Notes: generated from the sequence alone by a model not told the origin. A DNA stretch of 64,000 bases from Citrobacter portucalensis (GCF_002042885.1 NZ_MVFY01000018.1:16232-80231); one strand, 5' to 3'. Positions 37,702 through 45,929 are shown, numbered from the stretch's first letter. Made by a program: numbers and translations.

Positions 37702-38073
37702 TTAGATGTATCGAAACGATTGCGGAGGAACGGCACCCGGTACAAGCTCATGAAGTTTCATAGGAATATCATATCGTTTTGGATTTTTTACCTGAATGGC
37801 AAACCCACGTTCTCTTTCAGAAAAATAGCTATCAAAGAAATCTCTAGAAATCCCTGCATAACGTTTTGTTTTTTTCCACAACTCGGTTGGGTCAAGAGCT
37901 AAGATACCATCGATCTCAAATTCCCCGATCACTTTCCCTACTGGCATTGTCGCATAAATGACAACCGTTTTAACATCTTTATTTCTAAAAATGCTTTTTC
38001 GAAACTCATATTTTTTATTACCCAAGAGGATAGATTCAGCATACTCTGGCTTAATCGACAATAAGACTTTCAT
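37702..38073 (-). CDS. Second ASCH-domain protein (cargo operon)
   Basis: 123 residues with the ASCH signature G-x-K-x-x-E-x-R as GNKKYEFR (residues 18-25), preceded by LLSIKPEYAESILL. It looks like a small stand-alone ASCH protein of the YqfB kind. A strong Shine-Dalgarno (GGAGGAG) lies before ATG at 38073. The gene overlaps the end of the upstream gene by 23 bases, so it is the third gene of an operon GNAT - PUA-like - ASCH. The amidohydrolase or RNA-reading role is inferred from the fold. Confidence 0.75.
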   Translation of the reverse strand: MKVLLSIKPEYAESILLGNKKYEFRKSIFRNKDVKTVVIYATMPVGKVIGEFEIDGILALDPTELWKKTKRYAGISRDFFDSYFSERERGFAIQVKNPKRYDIPMKLHELVPGAVPPQSFRYI

Positions 38074-38632
38074 TAACTCCTCCGGCCTTAAGGATCTCGG
38101 TCAAATGATCATTGGTAAGCTTCAAAAAACCCCAATAATCACTATCCGTATAACCAGTAATATCCATAAGGCTCTGCCTGATAATTTTTTTCTTCAATGG
38201 AAAATTATAGCTGAACTTTACAATAAATGGGTAATTTTTTTTACGGTATAGATCATTCAACTCTGCATCACTAAAAACACTATATGGTGCACAATATGCT
38301 TTAAAATCAGCGAGAGACGAAAATTCGTGAATGTTTCTGTATTCTTCGACCACACAAATTGAAGTGGCTACTGAGCGATATTTTGCGCTCCCTTGCCCAT
38401 CACTCGTACGATAAATCAACAAATTATCACCCTTGCGGAGGTTCGGCACCCCATACATTTTGGTTAAATACACTTTATGAATACTATTTGAATAAGAGAC
38501 ATCTTCGATGATAGATTCGCTTTCATTGCGAAGTATTGACTCTGGGAAAAGACGTGTATGCCATACAGGATAAATCCCTAATAAGAAATTCCGTTCCTGC
38601 ATTTTTATCATCGGGTAATTTTTGTAATCCAT
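38051..38632 (-). CDS. Probable PUA/EVE-like protein (cargo operon)
   Basis: 193 residues from ATG 38632 (GGAGA upstream). I recognise no family firmly. The middle part LRKGDNLLIYRTSDGQG followed by YRSVATSICVVEEYRNI has the pattern of PUA-like (EVE/ASCH) folds, where a K-G-D turn precedes a hydrophobic strand. The C-terminal GFLKLTNDHLTEILKAGG is also seen in such proteins. It starts two bases after the GNAT stop and overlaps the ASCH gene, so the three are co-translated. EVE-type domains bind modified bases, which may be relevant. Confidence 0.6.
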   Translation of the reverse strand: MDYKNYPMIKMQERNFLLGIYPVWHTRLFPESILRNESESIIEDVSYSNSIHKVYLTKMYGVPNLRKGDNLLIYRTSDGQGSAKYRSVATSICVVEEYRNIHEFSSLADFKAYCAPYSVFSDAELNDLYRKKNYPFIVKFSYNFPLKKKIIRQSLMDITGYTDSDYWGFLKLTNDHLTEILKAGGVNESLIVD

Positions 38633-38634
38633 TG

Positions 38635-39105
38635 TCAATCTCTCCAAATAAAATCTTTTAAATAGACACCTTCATTTCCACTCGGCGTTTCTTTATTTTT
38701 CCTTGATATCAACCTGAATCCATACCGAGTCAATAGACCGATCAATCCTTGATGCTTATCAAAAATAGTAACATATATTTCATCCACATCTTGTAGAGAT
38801 GCGAAGTCAAATATTTTACGTACAAACCGCTCCCCTAATTTTGTACCGTGAGCATCAATTTTAAAGGTTCCACATTTAATACGTAATTTTCTTGGATATT
38901 GAGGGGTACAGTCAGACAGTTCTTCATCTTCAACCTTAAGATAAAGAAAGCCATCTATAAGTTGACGTTCATTGAATGAAACATATGCTTTTTCATTACC
39001 TTTTCTTACAAACCACTCTTCAAATTCTGGATAATCTTCTTTCAGAGAATCAAAAAAAATATCAGATAAATTGATATCCTTAAAATGCCTATATTCAAGC
39101 GCCAT
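38635..39105 (-). CDS. GNAT-family N-acetyltransferase (cargo operon)
   Basis: 156 residues from ATG 39105, which has AAGGAA six bases upstream; starts at 39120 or 39156 are less likely. The acetyl-CoA loop appears as TKLGERFVRKIFDFA (Q/RxxGxG/A-like, residues ~95-110). The segment EIYVTIFDKHQGLIGLLTRY with YGF is the usual C-terminal GNAT strand-helix. It is the first gene of the operon that also encodes the PUA-like and ASCH proteins. GNAT enzymes near ASCH proteins suggest acetylation of a nucleoside or aminoacyl-tRNA, but the substrate is not shown by the sequence. Confidence 0.75.
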   Translation of the reverse strand: MALEYRHFKDINLSDIFFDSLKEDYPEFEEWFVRKGNEKAYVSFNERQLIDGFLYLKVEDEELSDCTPQYPRKLRIKCGTFKIDAHGTKLGERFVRKIFDFASLQDVDEIYVTIFDKHQGLIGLLTRYGFRLISRKNKETPSGNEGVYLKDFIWRD

Positions 39106-39216
39106 TCTATGTTCCTTCATTGCTGTGAGTATCCTTGACAAACTTACGGCAAACACTTTCTCAAGTAAATCCCAACGAGTTGACGCGACATAGAATTCTC
39201 TAACTTTTTAAATGGA

Positions 39217-39426
39217 TCACAGTTCAGTAAAGTCACAATCGTCGACCTTGCCTGTAGAAAAAGTGACCATGAATTTTTTATTTTTTAAGACCTCCCCTTT
39301 TGCCAATACAGCTATCAAATCTAGTGCAATCTCACGATCTCTTTCCTGACAAGCACCTTCAGTTGTTAGGCGCGCAATCATCTCGACCCGTTCAATCATG
39401 ACTTGCTTGTTCAACTCTTTATCCAC
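39217..39426 (-). CDS. SOS-controlled small protein, candidate Tum-type antirepressor
   Basis: 69 residues from GTG 39426, which has GGAGG just upstream. It contains VEMIARLTTEGACQERDREI and a short beta-like tail. A near-consensus LexA box lies 19 bases before the start codon. In phage 186 the LexA-controlled antirepressor gene tum lies in this place, between A and cos, and is needed because 186 CI is not cleaved by RecA. The CI here is of the 186 type, so a Tum-like role is a reasonable inference; sequence similarity to Tum was not established. Confidence 0.65.
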   Translation of the reverse strand: MDKELNKQVMIERVEMIARLTTEGACQERDREIALDLIAVLAKGEVLKNKKFMVTFSTGKVDDCDFTEL

Positions 39427-39444
39427 ACAACCTCCACCACGAGA

Positions 39445-39464
39445 CACTGTATAAACATACAGTA
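39445..39464 (-). promoter_or_regulatory. LexA box
   Basis: CACTGTATAAACATACAGTA matches the SOS consensus (TACTGTATATATATACAGTA) at 17 of 20 positions and has the invariant CTGT-N8-ACAG. It lies immediately upstream of the small gene ending at 39217 and would repress it until DNA damage. Confidence 0.85.
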
Positions 39465-39544
39465 TCACGTATTGGCAAAAGGTGTGAAGAAATAAATCAC
39501 AGTTAAATACACTGTATGTACATGATATGGATGAATATTCATGG

Positions 39545-41845
39545 TTATATTTTCGTTGCCAGTTCAGCTAAAACCGCAACGCGACTGAGGATTTCTGTAG
39601 CTTTGGTCTGATGTTCCTTAGCTCTAGCCTGATGCGATGGTGCTGCGGAAAATATTTCGCCTTTGGCCGTTCCGCGTAACCATTTGCCATCAAAACAACT
39701 TTTACCACCAACCATCAGGTGCATGGCTTCGCCCCGGCTGATAGTGATGCCTGTTGTCAGATGTACCTCGTCGATAATTTTCGCTAAAACTGCGTTTTGC
39801 TCATTCGTTCCGTGAATGAATTTTCGCCTTATTTGTGTTTTTTGCTTCCTGAGTCGGTTTGTCAGCTCTCGTTTTTCACGTCGACTCAAGGGTTTTGATA
39901 AATCAAGTTCCGGTGGATCGCTTTCGCTTCCCGTACAGTTATTGACAGAACTCCGAGAGGGCGCAGGAGCGCCCTTAACGTCAACGGCCAAATCAACGGC
40001 ACGCTTCGGCACAATTTTCCACTGCGTTAACCGGGTTAAAATCGGGGTGCCAGCGCCGACAACAGAGTCGTAAACACCACGGATACAGACGGTTTCCTCG
40101 CCATACTGATTAAACTCGGCGCGTGGTTCATACAGCGTGCGCACCTGCAAATCATCGCGACGGACAAACGGCCCACCCTGCGCATTAACATAACCAGCCC
40201 AGTCACCGGCATCAGCGGCATCATGAACGGCAGCAAACTCAACACTCAGACCATGTGCTGTCTCGGTGTCAGCGAGACGACGCAATTCACGGTAGACCGT
40301 CACCGGCGCGCCGCCGATAAACTGAAACTGACGGATGTGCCAGCGTGCCGCCCATGCTGAAACGGCGGGGGCTGTCTCTTTCAGCAGCTCACCGCTTTCG
40401 TCATCGGTTTCACCATCGAGCGCATAGCCGTCGATATTTTTTGAAATGTATTTAGCAACATAGCCGGTAGCGCTGCCCTTTTCTGGGTCAATGGCCTCGG
40501 CATGAAAGCGCGCCTTTTTGGCCTTGTCGCTTCTCAGTTCGTGACGGTCTTCCTCCCACGCGTAATCGCGAATGATGAGGCGCACGCGCTCGACATCTTC
40601 CGGCAACATGAACATAAGCATGTGCCAGTGAGGCGTTCCGTCGTGATGAGGCTCGGCAACACGGATGCCGAAAATGCGGATTTCTTCCCGGTGCAACTTG
40701 GCACGTATGCGCGCCCAAAGGCCGGTTAGATAACTCTGCGTGTCTGACGGGCTGGCTCCGTTCCATTTGCTGTTACGGTAGCCCGCTTTAGTTGTGGCGT
40801 GATATTTAGACGGCGCGGTCAGTGTGTAAAACTCCCCGACATAACCGAGTTCATTGCAGATATTTTCAAACCCACGGATGCGGGTCATCAGCTCACAGCG
40901 ACGTATTGCAGGGTTAGCAACCGAGCCATCGTATTTTTCAATCAGACTGATGCGGTTGCCGTCTTCGTCTTCGAGCTCCAGTCCTTTAAGAAATTCACGC
41001 GTGCGGCGTTTCTGCTCGCGCCAGTCGGTCACGCAGTTTTTACTCGCGTATGCGTGTCGTTTTTTGCTGACATTGCCGACTGCAATTTGCAGATGTTCGC
41101 GCCATGCAGCCGCAATGCGACGTAAACGACCGCGCCACCAGACATCATTAAACATGCGCATGATTGCTGGTGCCGCTTTGTCCTGGTCAAAGTATTTTGT
41201 TGTCAGTCCCGCCCAATGAGGAGGAGTAACACCAAATTGCAGAGCAATTAATCCTGCGCGCATGTACCAGCCATGTAATGTCGCCAACTCGCCGAAATCT
41301 GAATCAGCGTCATCATATTCTGCCAGTTCAGCACGAATAAAATTAGCGATATCAGCGGCCAGCAGGTCAATGTCGGCACGCGACATATCCGGGAGGCGGT
41401 TGTATCTGGCGACCATATTGACCATACGTGATGCCAGATACTGCATATATTTCGTATCGAAATGACCACCGAAAACATCGCCTGATACATCGCTGCTGAT
41501 GCCTGCACACTCATATTTTTTGGCGACCAGTTCAAGACGCGGCAATGCCTTTTTGCAGAAGCTGATTAAAAAAGCATTGGCTCGTTGACTGCCCTGATTT
41601 TGCTCCAGCACCGCAGCGGTTCGATAAACATCAAAACGCACGCACTCAGGCTGGAGGGAAAGCATTTTTCTCGCATGCAGCAAAGCCGCGAACATGCGGT
41701 CGCGGCGATGCTGTTGGTCATAGGTGAGATATGGGCTGGCTATTGCCTGTTTTGGAAAATTCCATACAAAGGCATAATCAATCTCACCCGTAGCTTTTGC
41801 TGAGACAGGAGTGTCTATGACTTTATTCACTGAAGAAGATCCCAC
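39545..41845 (-). CDS. A: Replication initiation endonuclease gpA
   Basis: Rolling-circle HUH endonuclease that nicks the phage origin inside its own gene. It is 766 residues from a GTG start at 41845. The metal-binding HUH motif is in EPHHDGTPHWHMLMFM and the paired catalytic tyrosines are in YVAKYISKNIDGY (Y-x3-Y). The first ~40 residues differ from other 186-like A proteins, while RDRMFAALLHARKMLSLQPE onward is conserved. It is read left from the early promoter. The phage origin should lie within the gene but was not located. Confidence 0.94.
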   Translation of the reverse strand: MGSSSVNKVIDTPVSAKATGEIDYAFVWNFPKQAIASPYLTYDQQHRRDRMFAALLHARKMLSLQPECVRFDVYRTAAVLEQNQGSQRANAFLISFCKKALPRLELVAKKYECAGISSDVSGDVFGGHFDTKYMQYLASRMVNMVARYNRLPDMSRADIDLLAADIANFIRAELAEYDDADSDFGELATLHGWYMRAGLIALQFGVTPPHWAGLTTKYFDQDKAAPAIMRMFNDVWWRGRLRRIAAAWREHLQIAVGNVSKKRHAYASKNCVTDWREQKRRTREFLKGLELEDEDGNRISLIEKYDGSVANPAIRRCELMTRIRGFENICNELGYVGEFYTLTAPSKYHATTKAGYRNSKWNGASPSDTQSYLTGLWARIRAKLHREEIRIFGIRVAEPHHDGTPHWHMLMFMLPEDVERVRLIIRDYAWEEDRHELRSDKAKKARFHAEAIDPEKGSATGYVAKYISKNIDGYALDGETDDESGELLKETAPAVSAWAARWHIRQFQFIGGAPVTVYRELRRLADTETAHGLSVEFAAVHDAADAGDWAGYVNAQGGPFVRRDDLQVRTLYEPRAEFNQYGEETVCIRGVYDSVVGAGTPILTRLTQWKIVPKRAVDLAVDVKGAPAPSRSSVNNCTGSESDPPELDLSKPLSRREKRELTNRLRKQKTQIRRKFIHGTNEQNAVLAKIIDEVHLTTGITISRGEAMHLMVGGKSCFDGKWLRGTAKGEIFSAAPSHQARAKEHQTKATEILSRVAVLAELATKI

Positions 41846-41913
41846 CCAACGCCGCTATGTTGATTTGATTACAGAGGTGACGCCTTTCGAAGCTACGAAA
41901 GAACCAATGAAGA

Positions 41914-42435
41914 TCATTTCCGCATCCGACATGCTGGGCATTTGCGATGCTTTTCTTGCTGACACTCAATGCCACATAGCAGACCGGCTACCTCTTTCAA
42001 TAGCTGGTCGGCGTGAGCTAGGTCGGAAAATTGAGTGGAATTGTCCACATAGCTGGAAACCACGCGAAGAATGGTCAACACATGTTCGGCACGCCTTACA
42101 AATTTTAAATCGACGTTATTTGGATACCCCAGTATCTCCACAGGATGACTGGCAGACCTGGGAAGAACTATCGACAGATATTCATGTGTCGGCTCGCTGT
42201 GTTCGGCAGACTGTTGAGTTTTTTCGCTCTGGAAATCCCCTGCATTTACCGATGTCGACTGAGCTTTTTGCTGTTCCCGAAGTTTTTTCAAAATTTGTAG
42301 CTTCGATTCTTTCGGGTGACATTCACCCTGTTTGGATGTGGTATGCTGACGCAGCCAAAACGCCGAGATGCTTTGATGGGCTTTATCCCAAATACACGCC
42401 GCTTTCTTGAGCTGGCTTAGTGGTCGGGTAGTCAT
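41914..42435 (-). CDS. Early phage protein of unknown function
   Basis: 173 residues starting MTTRPLSQLKKAACIWDKAH. I do not recognise the family. Its ATG overlaps the stop of the DksA/TraR-like gene (ATGA), and it reads with the early operon toward A, which favours it. Its first-codon-position composition (about 26% G, 18% T) is more gene-like than that of an equally long ORF on the opposite strand (41817-42410). The C-terminus has a cysteine pair (CPAC) and the middle is rich in Gln, Lys and Ser. Confidence 0.6.
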   Translation of the reverse strand: MTTRPLSQLKKAACIWDKAHQSISAFWLRQHTTSKQGECHPKESKLQILKKLREQQKAQSTSVNAGDFQSEKTQQSAEHSEPTHEYLSIVLPRSASHPVEILGYPNNVDLKFVRRAEHVLTILRVVSSYVDNSTQFSDLAHADQLLKEVAGLLCGIECQQEKHRKCPACRMRK

Positions 42436-42656
42436 ATTGCCCCCCGATAGTGTTTTGCTTTCAGCTCTTCAACCTGCTGGCAGGTCACGCACAAATCCAC
42501 GCCCGGAATCGCGATGCGGCGAGCTTCCGGGATTGGTGTGTCACATTTTTCGCAGAAAAAACGGGAAGGTGCAGCGATACGGCTGCGCGCTTTATTGATA
42601 TAGCGCTCGCGGTCTTCCTGCTCACGCTGTTGGGCTAAATCAATTGTGTCGGCCAT
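42432..42656 (-). CDS. TraR/DksA-type zinc finger protein
   Basis: 74 residues. The C-terminal four-cysteine zinc finger (CEKC ... CVTC, residues ~35-60) with IPEARRIAIPG is typical of the TraR/DksA family found in P2-like phages. Such proteins enter the secondary channel of RNA polymerase and alter transcription. The start overlaps the preceding gene by one base and the stop overlaps the next start by four. Confidence 0.9.
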   Translation of the reverse strand: MADTIDLAQQREQEDRERYINKARSRIAAPSRFFCEKCDTPIPEARRIAIPGVDLCVTCQQVEELKAKHYRGAI

Positions 42657-42889
42657 TAGTGCAGCTCCTGTGATTCGTTCTCAAAGCGGGCTGCTTCGCG
42701 GCGCAGAAGTTCGGCCGCTTCTTTGCCGGTCATATCTGAATTGGTAATGTGAACTGCCAGAGTTTCGAGGCGGATTGAAACGGCAAGAGCGCGGTCTTTG
42801 CGCTCTTCTTTTTTGGCTTCTTTAAACATAGACTCCAGCACGTGGTCGCCAGCACTACTCGGCGTTGATAAATAAATAGTTCGACTCAT
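42656..42889 (-). CDS. DUF2732-like early phage protein
   Basis: 77 residues starting MSRTIYLSTPSSAGDHVLES. It resembles the small DUF2732 family in P2/186-type early operons. The C-terminal GKEAAELLRREAARFENESQ is helical. No function is known. A ribosome site GGAGGA precedes the start, and its stop overlaps the TraR-like gene. Confidence 0.75.
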   Translation of the reverse strand: MSRTIYLSTPSSAGDHVLESMFKEAKKEERKDRALAVSIRLETLAVHITNSDMTGKEAAELLRREAARFENESQELH

Positions 42890-42955
42890 ATATCCTCCTG
42901 ATTTTTGGCAATAAGAAGCCCGGCGGGTTTACGCCAAATAATTACGTTTAATTAA

Positions 42956-43156
42956 TTAACTGTATCCAAATACAACAGCAGGTTTGCTTTTTAACTGCTT
43001 GATGATTTCGGCTTTTAATCCATCCTTAAATTCTTTGCAGCACTCCCACTCAGGGTCAACGCGAAGTATTGCGCCATCGCGGGTTTTAATTTCAAAACCT
43101 TCCTCCATATTTGGAATCATGGCACCTAAAACAATTCTTAATTCATCGCGTGACAT
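42956..43156 (-). CDS. Small early phage protein
   Basis: 66 residues starting MSRDELRIVLGAMIPNMEEG. No family recognised. It sits in the early operon directly after the Fil-like gene, overlapping it by 14 bases, roughly where phage 186 has its host-inhibition genes (fil, dhr). AAGGAG precedes the start. Confidence 0.65.
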   Translation of the reverse strand: MSRDELRIVLGAMIPNMEEGFEIKTRDGAILRVDPEWECCKEFKDGLKAEIIKQLKSKPAVVFGYS

Positions 43157-43376
43157 GTTTCACTCCTTTAATAACAAAGTGGACAATACGAATAATTAAA
43201 AAACCTGACGATTTCGGCGACTTTGTTTTCAGCCCTTTTAATAATTCGGACTGTGAGCGACTCGGATGCCAGCGCTTGCCGTCCTTACCTGCGATCCAGC
43301 CGTGTCCGTAGTTCATGCCAGGGCTTTGCTTAACGAGCAGAGACGCGAATGACGGTTCACCTTTCAGCATACGCAC
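43143..43376 (-). CDS. fil: Phage filamentation protein Fil-like
   Basis: 77 residues, with SPGMNYGHGWIAGKDGKRWH and SQSELLKGLKTKSPKSS, which I recall from the Fil/DUF2724 proteins of 186-type phages. In 186, Fil blocks host division when expressed. It lies one base after CII in the early operon. Confidence 0.7.
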   Translation of the reverse strand: MRMLKGEPSFASLLVKQSPGMNYGHGWIAGKDGKRWHPSRSQSELLKGLKTKSPKSSGFLIIRIVHFVIKGVKHVTR

Positions 43377-43377
43377 C

Positions 43378-43887
43378 TCAAATCAGACCAAACGATGCGC
43401 CAATACCGCTCATGGTATCGACCACGCTCGACATAGCGGGATTAGTCTGCAGACGCGCATGCAGCGCCAGAGCCGACAATGACAACATGCGGATGCCAGA
43501 GTTAACGCTTTCAATCATGTTGTGCTTACGGGCAGTGGTCAGACGCTCATCAGATACCGCACCGCTCGCCAGCTCGCCAAGTTCACGCATTGCGCGCATG
43601 ACGTAAGACTGCAATTTTTCTTTAGCCAGCTCATTAACCGGCACGCATGGTAGGCAATGAATCTGCGCCAGAAAACCATCAACGAGGGTTGAGTCTTCGG
43701 TCAGGTCAGTCAACAGCCACAATTCAGGCGGCGTAAACTGGTGAGGCTGTTCCGGATTGAGTTTGTTGCGTAACGTCTGAACATTCATACTCGCACGCTC
43801 GGCCAGCTTCGCCATGTTGTGACGCTGCGCAAAAGCCCGGCACGCTTCGTCATAGTGGGGATGTTTGGAAATCTGAAAATCAAACAT
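43378..43887 (-). CDS. cII: Regulatory protein CII (186 type)
   Basis: 169 residues, length of 186 CII. The N-terminal half HNMAKLAERASMNVQTLRNK is a helix-turn-helix; the C-terminus is helical and ends GIGASFGLI. 186 CII activates the CI promoter to establish lysogeny and is unrelated to lambda CII except in role. It lies in the early lytic operon after Apl. Confidence 0.88.
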   Translation of the reverse strand: MFDFQISKHPHYDEACRAFAQRHNMAKLAERASMNVQTLRNKLNPEQPHQFTPPELWLLTDLTEDSTLVDGFLAQIHCLPCVPVNELAKEKLQSYVMRAMRELGELASGAVSDERLTTARKHNMIESVNSGIRMLSLSALALHARLQTNPAMSSVVDTMSGIGASFGLI

Positions 43888-43917
43888 GCTGCATCCTTAC
43901 AATTCACATAAAGTGAA

Positions 43918-44181
43918 TTAAGCGCCGATGACGAGTTGAAAACGGGAATGCCCCAACGCCTTACGCAACTGCTCTTCTTTCCAGCGTGCGTAATAAATAC
44001 GAATCGGGCCACCGGCTTTCTTGCAGCCTTTACGGATAGTGCGAGGTTCGATTGGTACGCAAGGATTGTCGCCGGTCGTCCAACGGTAAGCGGTACGTTC
44101 AGAAACACCCTCAAGCTCTGCGAATTGCTGCAGAGTAACGATAGGTGCAGGCACTTTGATGATTGCGATTTCAGAAGCCAT
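43918..44181 (-). CDS. apl: Apl/Cox excisionase and repressor
   Basis: With the start at 44181 the product is 87 residues, the length of 186 Apl. VTLQQFAELEGVSERTAYRW is a clear winged-helix/HTH DNA-binding motif. Apl and Cox act both as excisionase at att and as repressor at the lysogenic/lytic promoters. The longer frame to 44214 would overlap the control region. It is divergent from CI. Confidence 0.88.
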   Translation of the reverse strand: MASEIAIIKVPAPIVTLQQFAELEGVSERTAYRWTTGDNPCVPIEPRTIRKGCKKAGGPIRIYYARWKEEQLRKALGHSRFQLVIGA

Positions 44182-44211
44182 GTTGCATGATTCCCCTTTT
44201 GCTAAAGATTG

Positions 44212-44252
44212 CAATTAATAGCCATCTGTTTGCTAACGTTCGCCATTAATTG
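44212..44252. promoter_or_regulatory. Candidate lysis-lysogeny operator between apl and cI
   Basis: Inverted half-sites CAATTAATaGC (44212-44222) and GCcATTAATTG (44242-44252), about three helical turns apart, lie in the 129-base divergent gap. The repeat is the best candidate for the CI or Apl operator; promoter elements were not separately resolved. Confidence 0.45.
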
Positions 44253-44310
44253 CCTAGGTTTAGGCTTAACATAACTCCCAAAATGGAGTTTGTAAATAGG
44301 TTAAAGCTAC

Positions 44311-44886
44311 ATGAGAATTGAAGGTCTTGGTTTAAACAATGAAGAAGTGCTGGATAGGATTTGTGAGGCTTACGGATTTTCTCAGAAAATTCAATTAGCT
44401 AGACACTTCGAAATTGCATCAAGCTCTCTTGCTAACAGGTACAGTCGCGATTCCATTTCTTATGACTTTATTGTGCATTGCGCCCTAGAAACTGGTGCAA
44501 ATCTCGCCTGGCTACTCACTGGCAAAGGGTCACCTACAACCGGCAGCATAAATACCGATACCCAAAATGTGGAGAAATTCACATTAAGTGAAGAATCTCT
44601 GGTTAGTGATGGCGATTTGAGCATTGCTGGCAAGTTCTTTAGCAAGCCGCTTACGAATCCAATTGCCGTCTACGCTGACGGAAAACTCCATTTCATCGAG
44701 CGAGACGCATCCCTCTCAGATGGAGAATGGCTCGTCGATATTGAAGGTGCTATTAGCATTCGAGAATTAACAAAATTGCCAGGCAGAAAACTACATGTAG
44801 CAGGGGGTAAGATTCCCTTTGAATGTGGATTTGATGACATTAAAGCATTAGGTCGCGTGATGGGTGTATACAGCGAGGTTAACTAA
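44311..44886 (+). CDS. cI: Prophage repressor CI (186 type)
   Basis: 191 residues (186 CI: 192). The N-terminal HTH domain contains LDRICEAYGFSQKIQLARHF and IASSSLANRYSRDSISYDF. The C-terminal oligomerisation domain ends SIRELTKLPGRKLHVAGGKI and GRVMGVYSEVN, close to 186 CI as I recall it. This repressor type lacks RecA-dependent cleavage and is inactivated by an antirepressor instead. It overlaps the int start by one base (TAATG). Confidence 0.94.
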   Translation: MRIEGLGLNNEEVLDRICEAYGFSQKIQLARHFEIASSSLANRYSRDSISYDFIVHCALETGANLAWLLTGKGSPTTGSINTDTQNVEKFTLSEESLVSDGDLSIAGKFFSKPLTNPIAVYADGKLHFIERDASLSDGEWLVDIEGAISIRELTKLPGRKLHVAGGKIPFECGFDDIKALGRVMGVYSEVN

Positions 44887-45929
44887 TGACCGTGCGTAAA
44901 CATCCTGCTGGCGGTTGGATTTGTGAGCTTTATCCAAACGGTGCAAAAGGCAAACGTATCAGAAAGAAATTCGCCACTAAAGGCGAGGCACTGGCGTTTG
45001 AACAATACACCGTTCAAAACCCGTGGCAGGAAGAAAAGGAAGACCGACGCACGTTAAAAGAGTTGGTCGATTCATGGTATAGCGCTCATGGCATTACACT
45101 GAAAGACGGCTTGAAACGCCAGTTAGCCATGCACCATGCTTTTGAGTGTATGGGCGAACCACTCGCACGCGATTTCGATGCACAGATGTTTTCCCGCTAC
45201 CGAGAAAAGAGATTAAAAGGTGAGTACGCTCGTTCAAACAGAGTTAAAGAGGTATCGCCTCGCACGCTCAATCTTGAGCTGGCCTACTTTCGAGCGGTGT
45301 TCAATGAGTTAAATCGCCTAGGAGAATGGAAAGGAGAAAATCCGCTGAAAAATATGCGCCCATTCCGCACGGAAGAAATGGAAATGGCCTGGCTAACTCA
45401 CGATCAGATTTCGCTACTGCTTGATGAGTGCAAACGGCATGACCACCCTGATTTAGAAACTGTGGTAAGAATCTGTCTCGCTACTGGTGCTCGGTGGTCT
45501 GAGGCCGAGAGTCTGAAAAAAAGCCAGCTCGCGAAATACAAAATCACATACACCAACACAAAAGGAAGAAAAAACCGTACCGTTCCAATTAGCAAAGAGC
45601 TCTACGAGTCTCTGCCCGATGATAAAAAAGGTCGGTTGTTTAGTGATTGTTATGGCGCGTTCCGGTCTGCTTTGGAAAGAACAGGCATCGAACTACCGGC
45701 AGGACAGCTTACCCACGTTTTGCGCCACACCTTCGCCAGTCACTTTATGATGAATGGTGGTAATATTTTGGTCTTACAACGCGTGCTTGGTCATACCGAT
45801 ATCAAAATGACCATGAGATATGCGCATTTTGCCCCCGATCATCTGGAAGACGCAGTAAAGCTCAACCCATTGGATTTTAAAACAAAAATCAAAATAGAAG
45901 ATAATGTTGAGGAGGTGGAGGTGATCTAG
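44886..45929 (+). CDS. int: Tyrosine integrase
   Basis: 347 residues. The catalytic residues of tyrosine recombinases are visible: the first Arg in ATGARWSEAES, H-x-x-R in HVLRHTFASH, and the final His/Tyr pair in LGHTDIKMTMRYAHF. The N-terminal arm-binding part is basic (MTVRKHPAGGWICELYPNG). It is cotranscribed with CI, as in 186, and lies about 1 kb from attR rather than next to it because cargo ORFs intervene. Confidence 0.96.
   Translation: MTVRKHPAGGWICELYPNGAKGKRIRKKFATKGEALAFEQYTVQNPWQEEKEDRRTLKELVDSWYSAHGITLKDGLKRQLAMHHAFECMGEPLARDFDAQMFSRYREKRLKGEYARSNRVKEVSPRTLNLELAYFRAVFNELNRLGEWKGENPLKNMRPFRTEEMEMAWLTHDQISLLLDECKRHDHPDLETVVRICLATGARWSEAESLKKSQLAKYKITYTNTKGRKNRTVPISKELYESLPDDKKGRLFSDCYGAFRSALERTGIELPAGQLTHVLRHTFASHFMMNGGNILVLQRVLGHTDIKMTMRYAHFAPDHLEDAVKLNPLDFKTKIKIEDNVEEVEVI

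Noticed and set aside
39505..39530. Second LexA-like sequence (ACTGTATGTACATGATA)
   Set aside because: Only the left half matches; the CTGT-N8-ACAG core is broken.
41817..42410. Rightward ORF of 197 codons with a good ribosome site
   Set aside because: Opposes the early operon, overlaps the start of gene A, and its first-position base use (about 27% T) is less gene-like than the opposite ORF; kept only as a finding.
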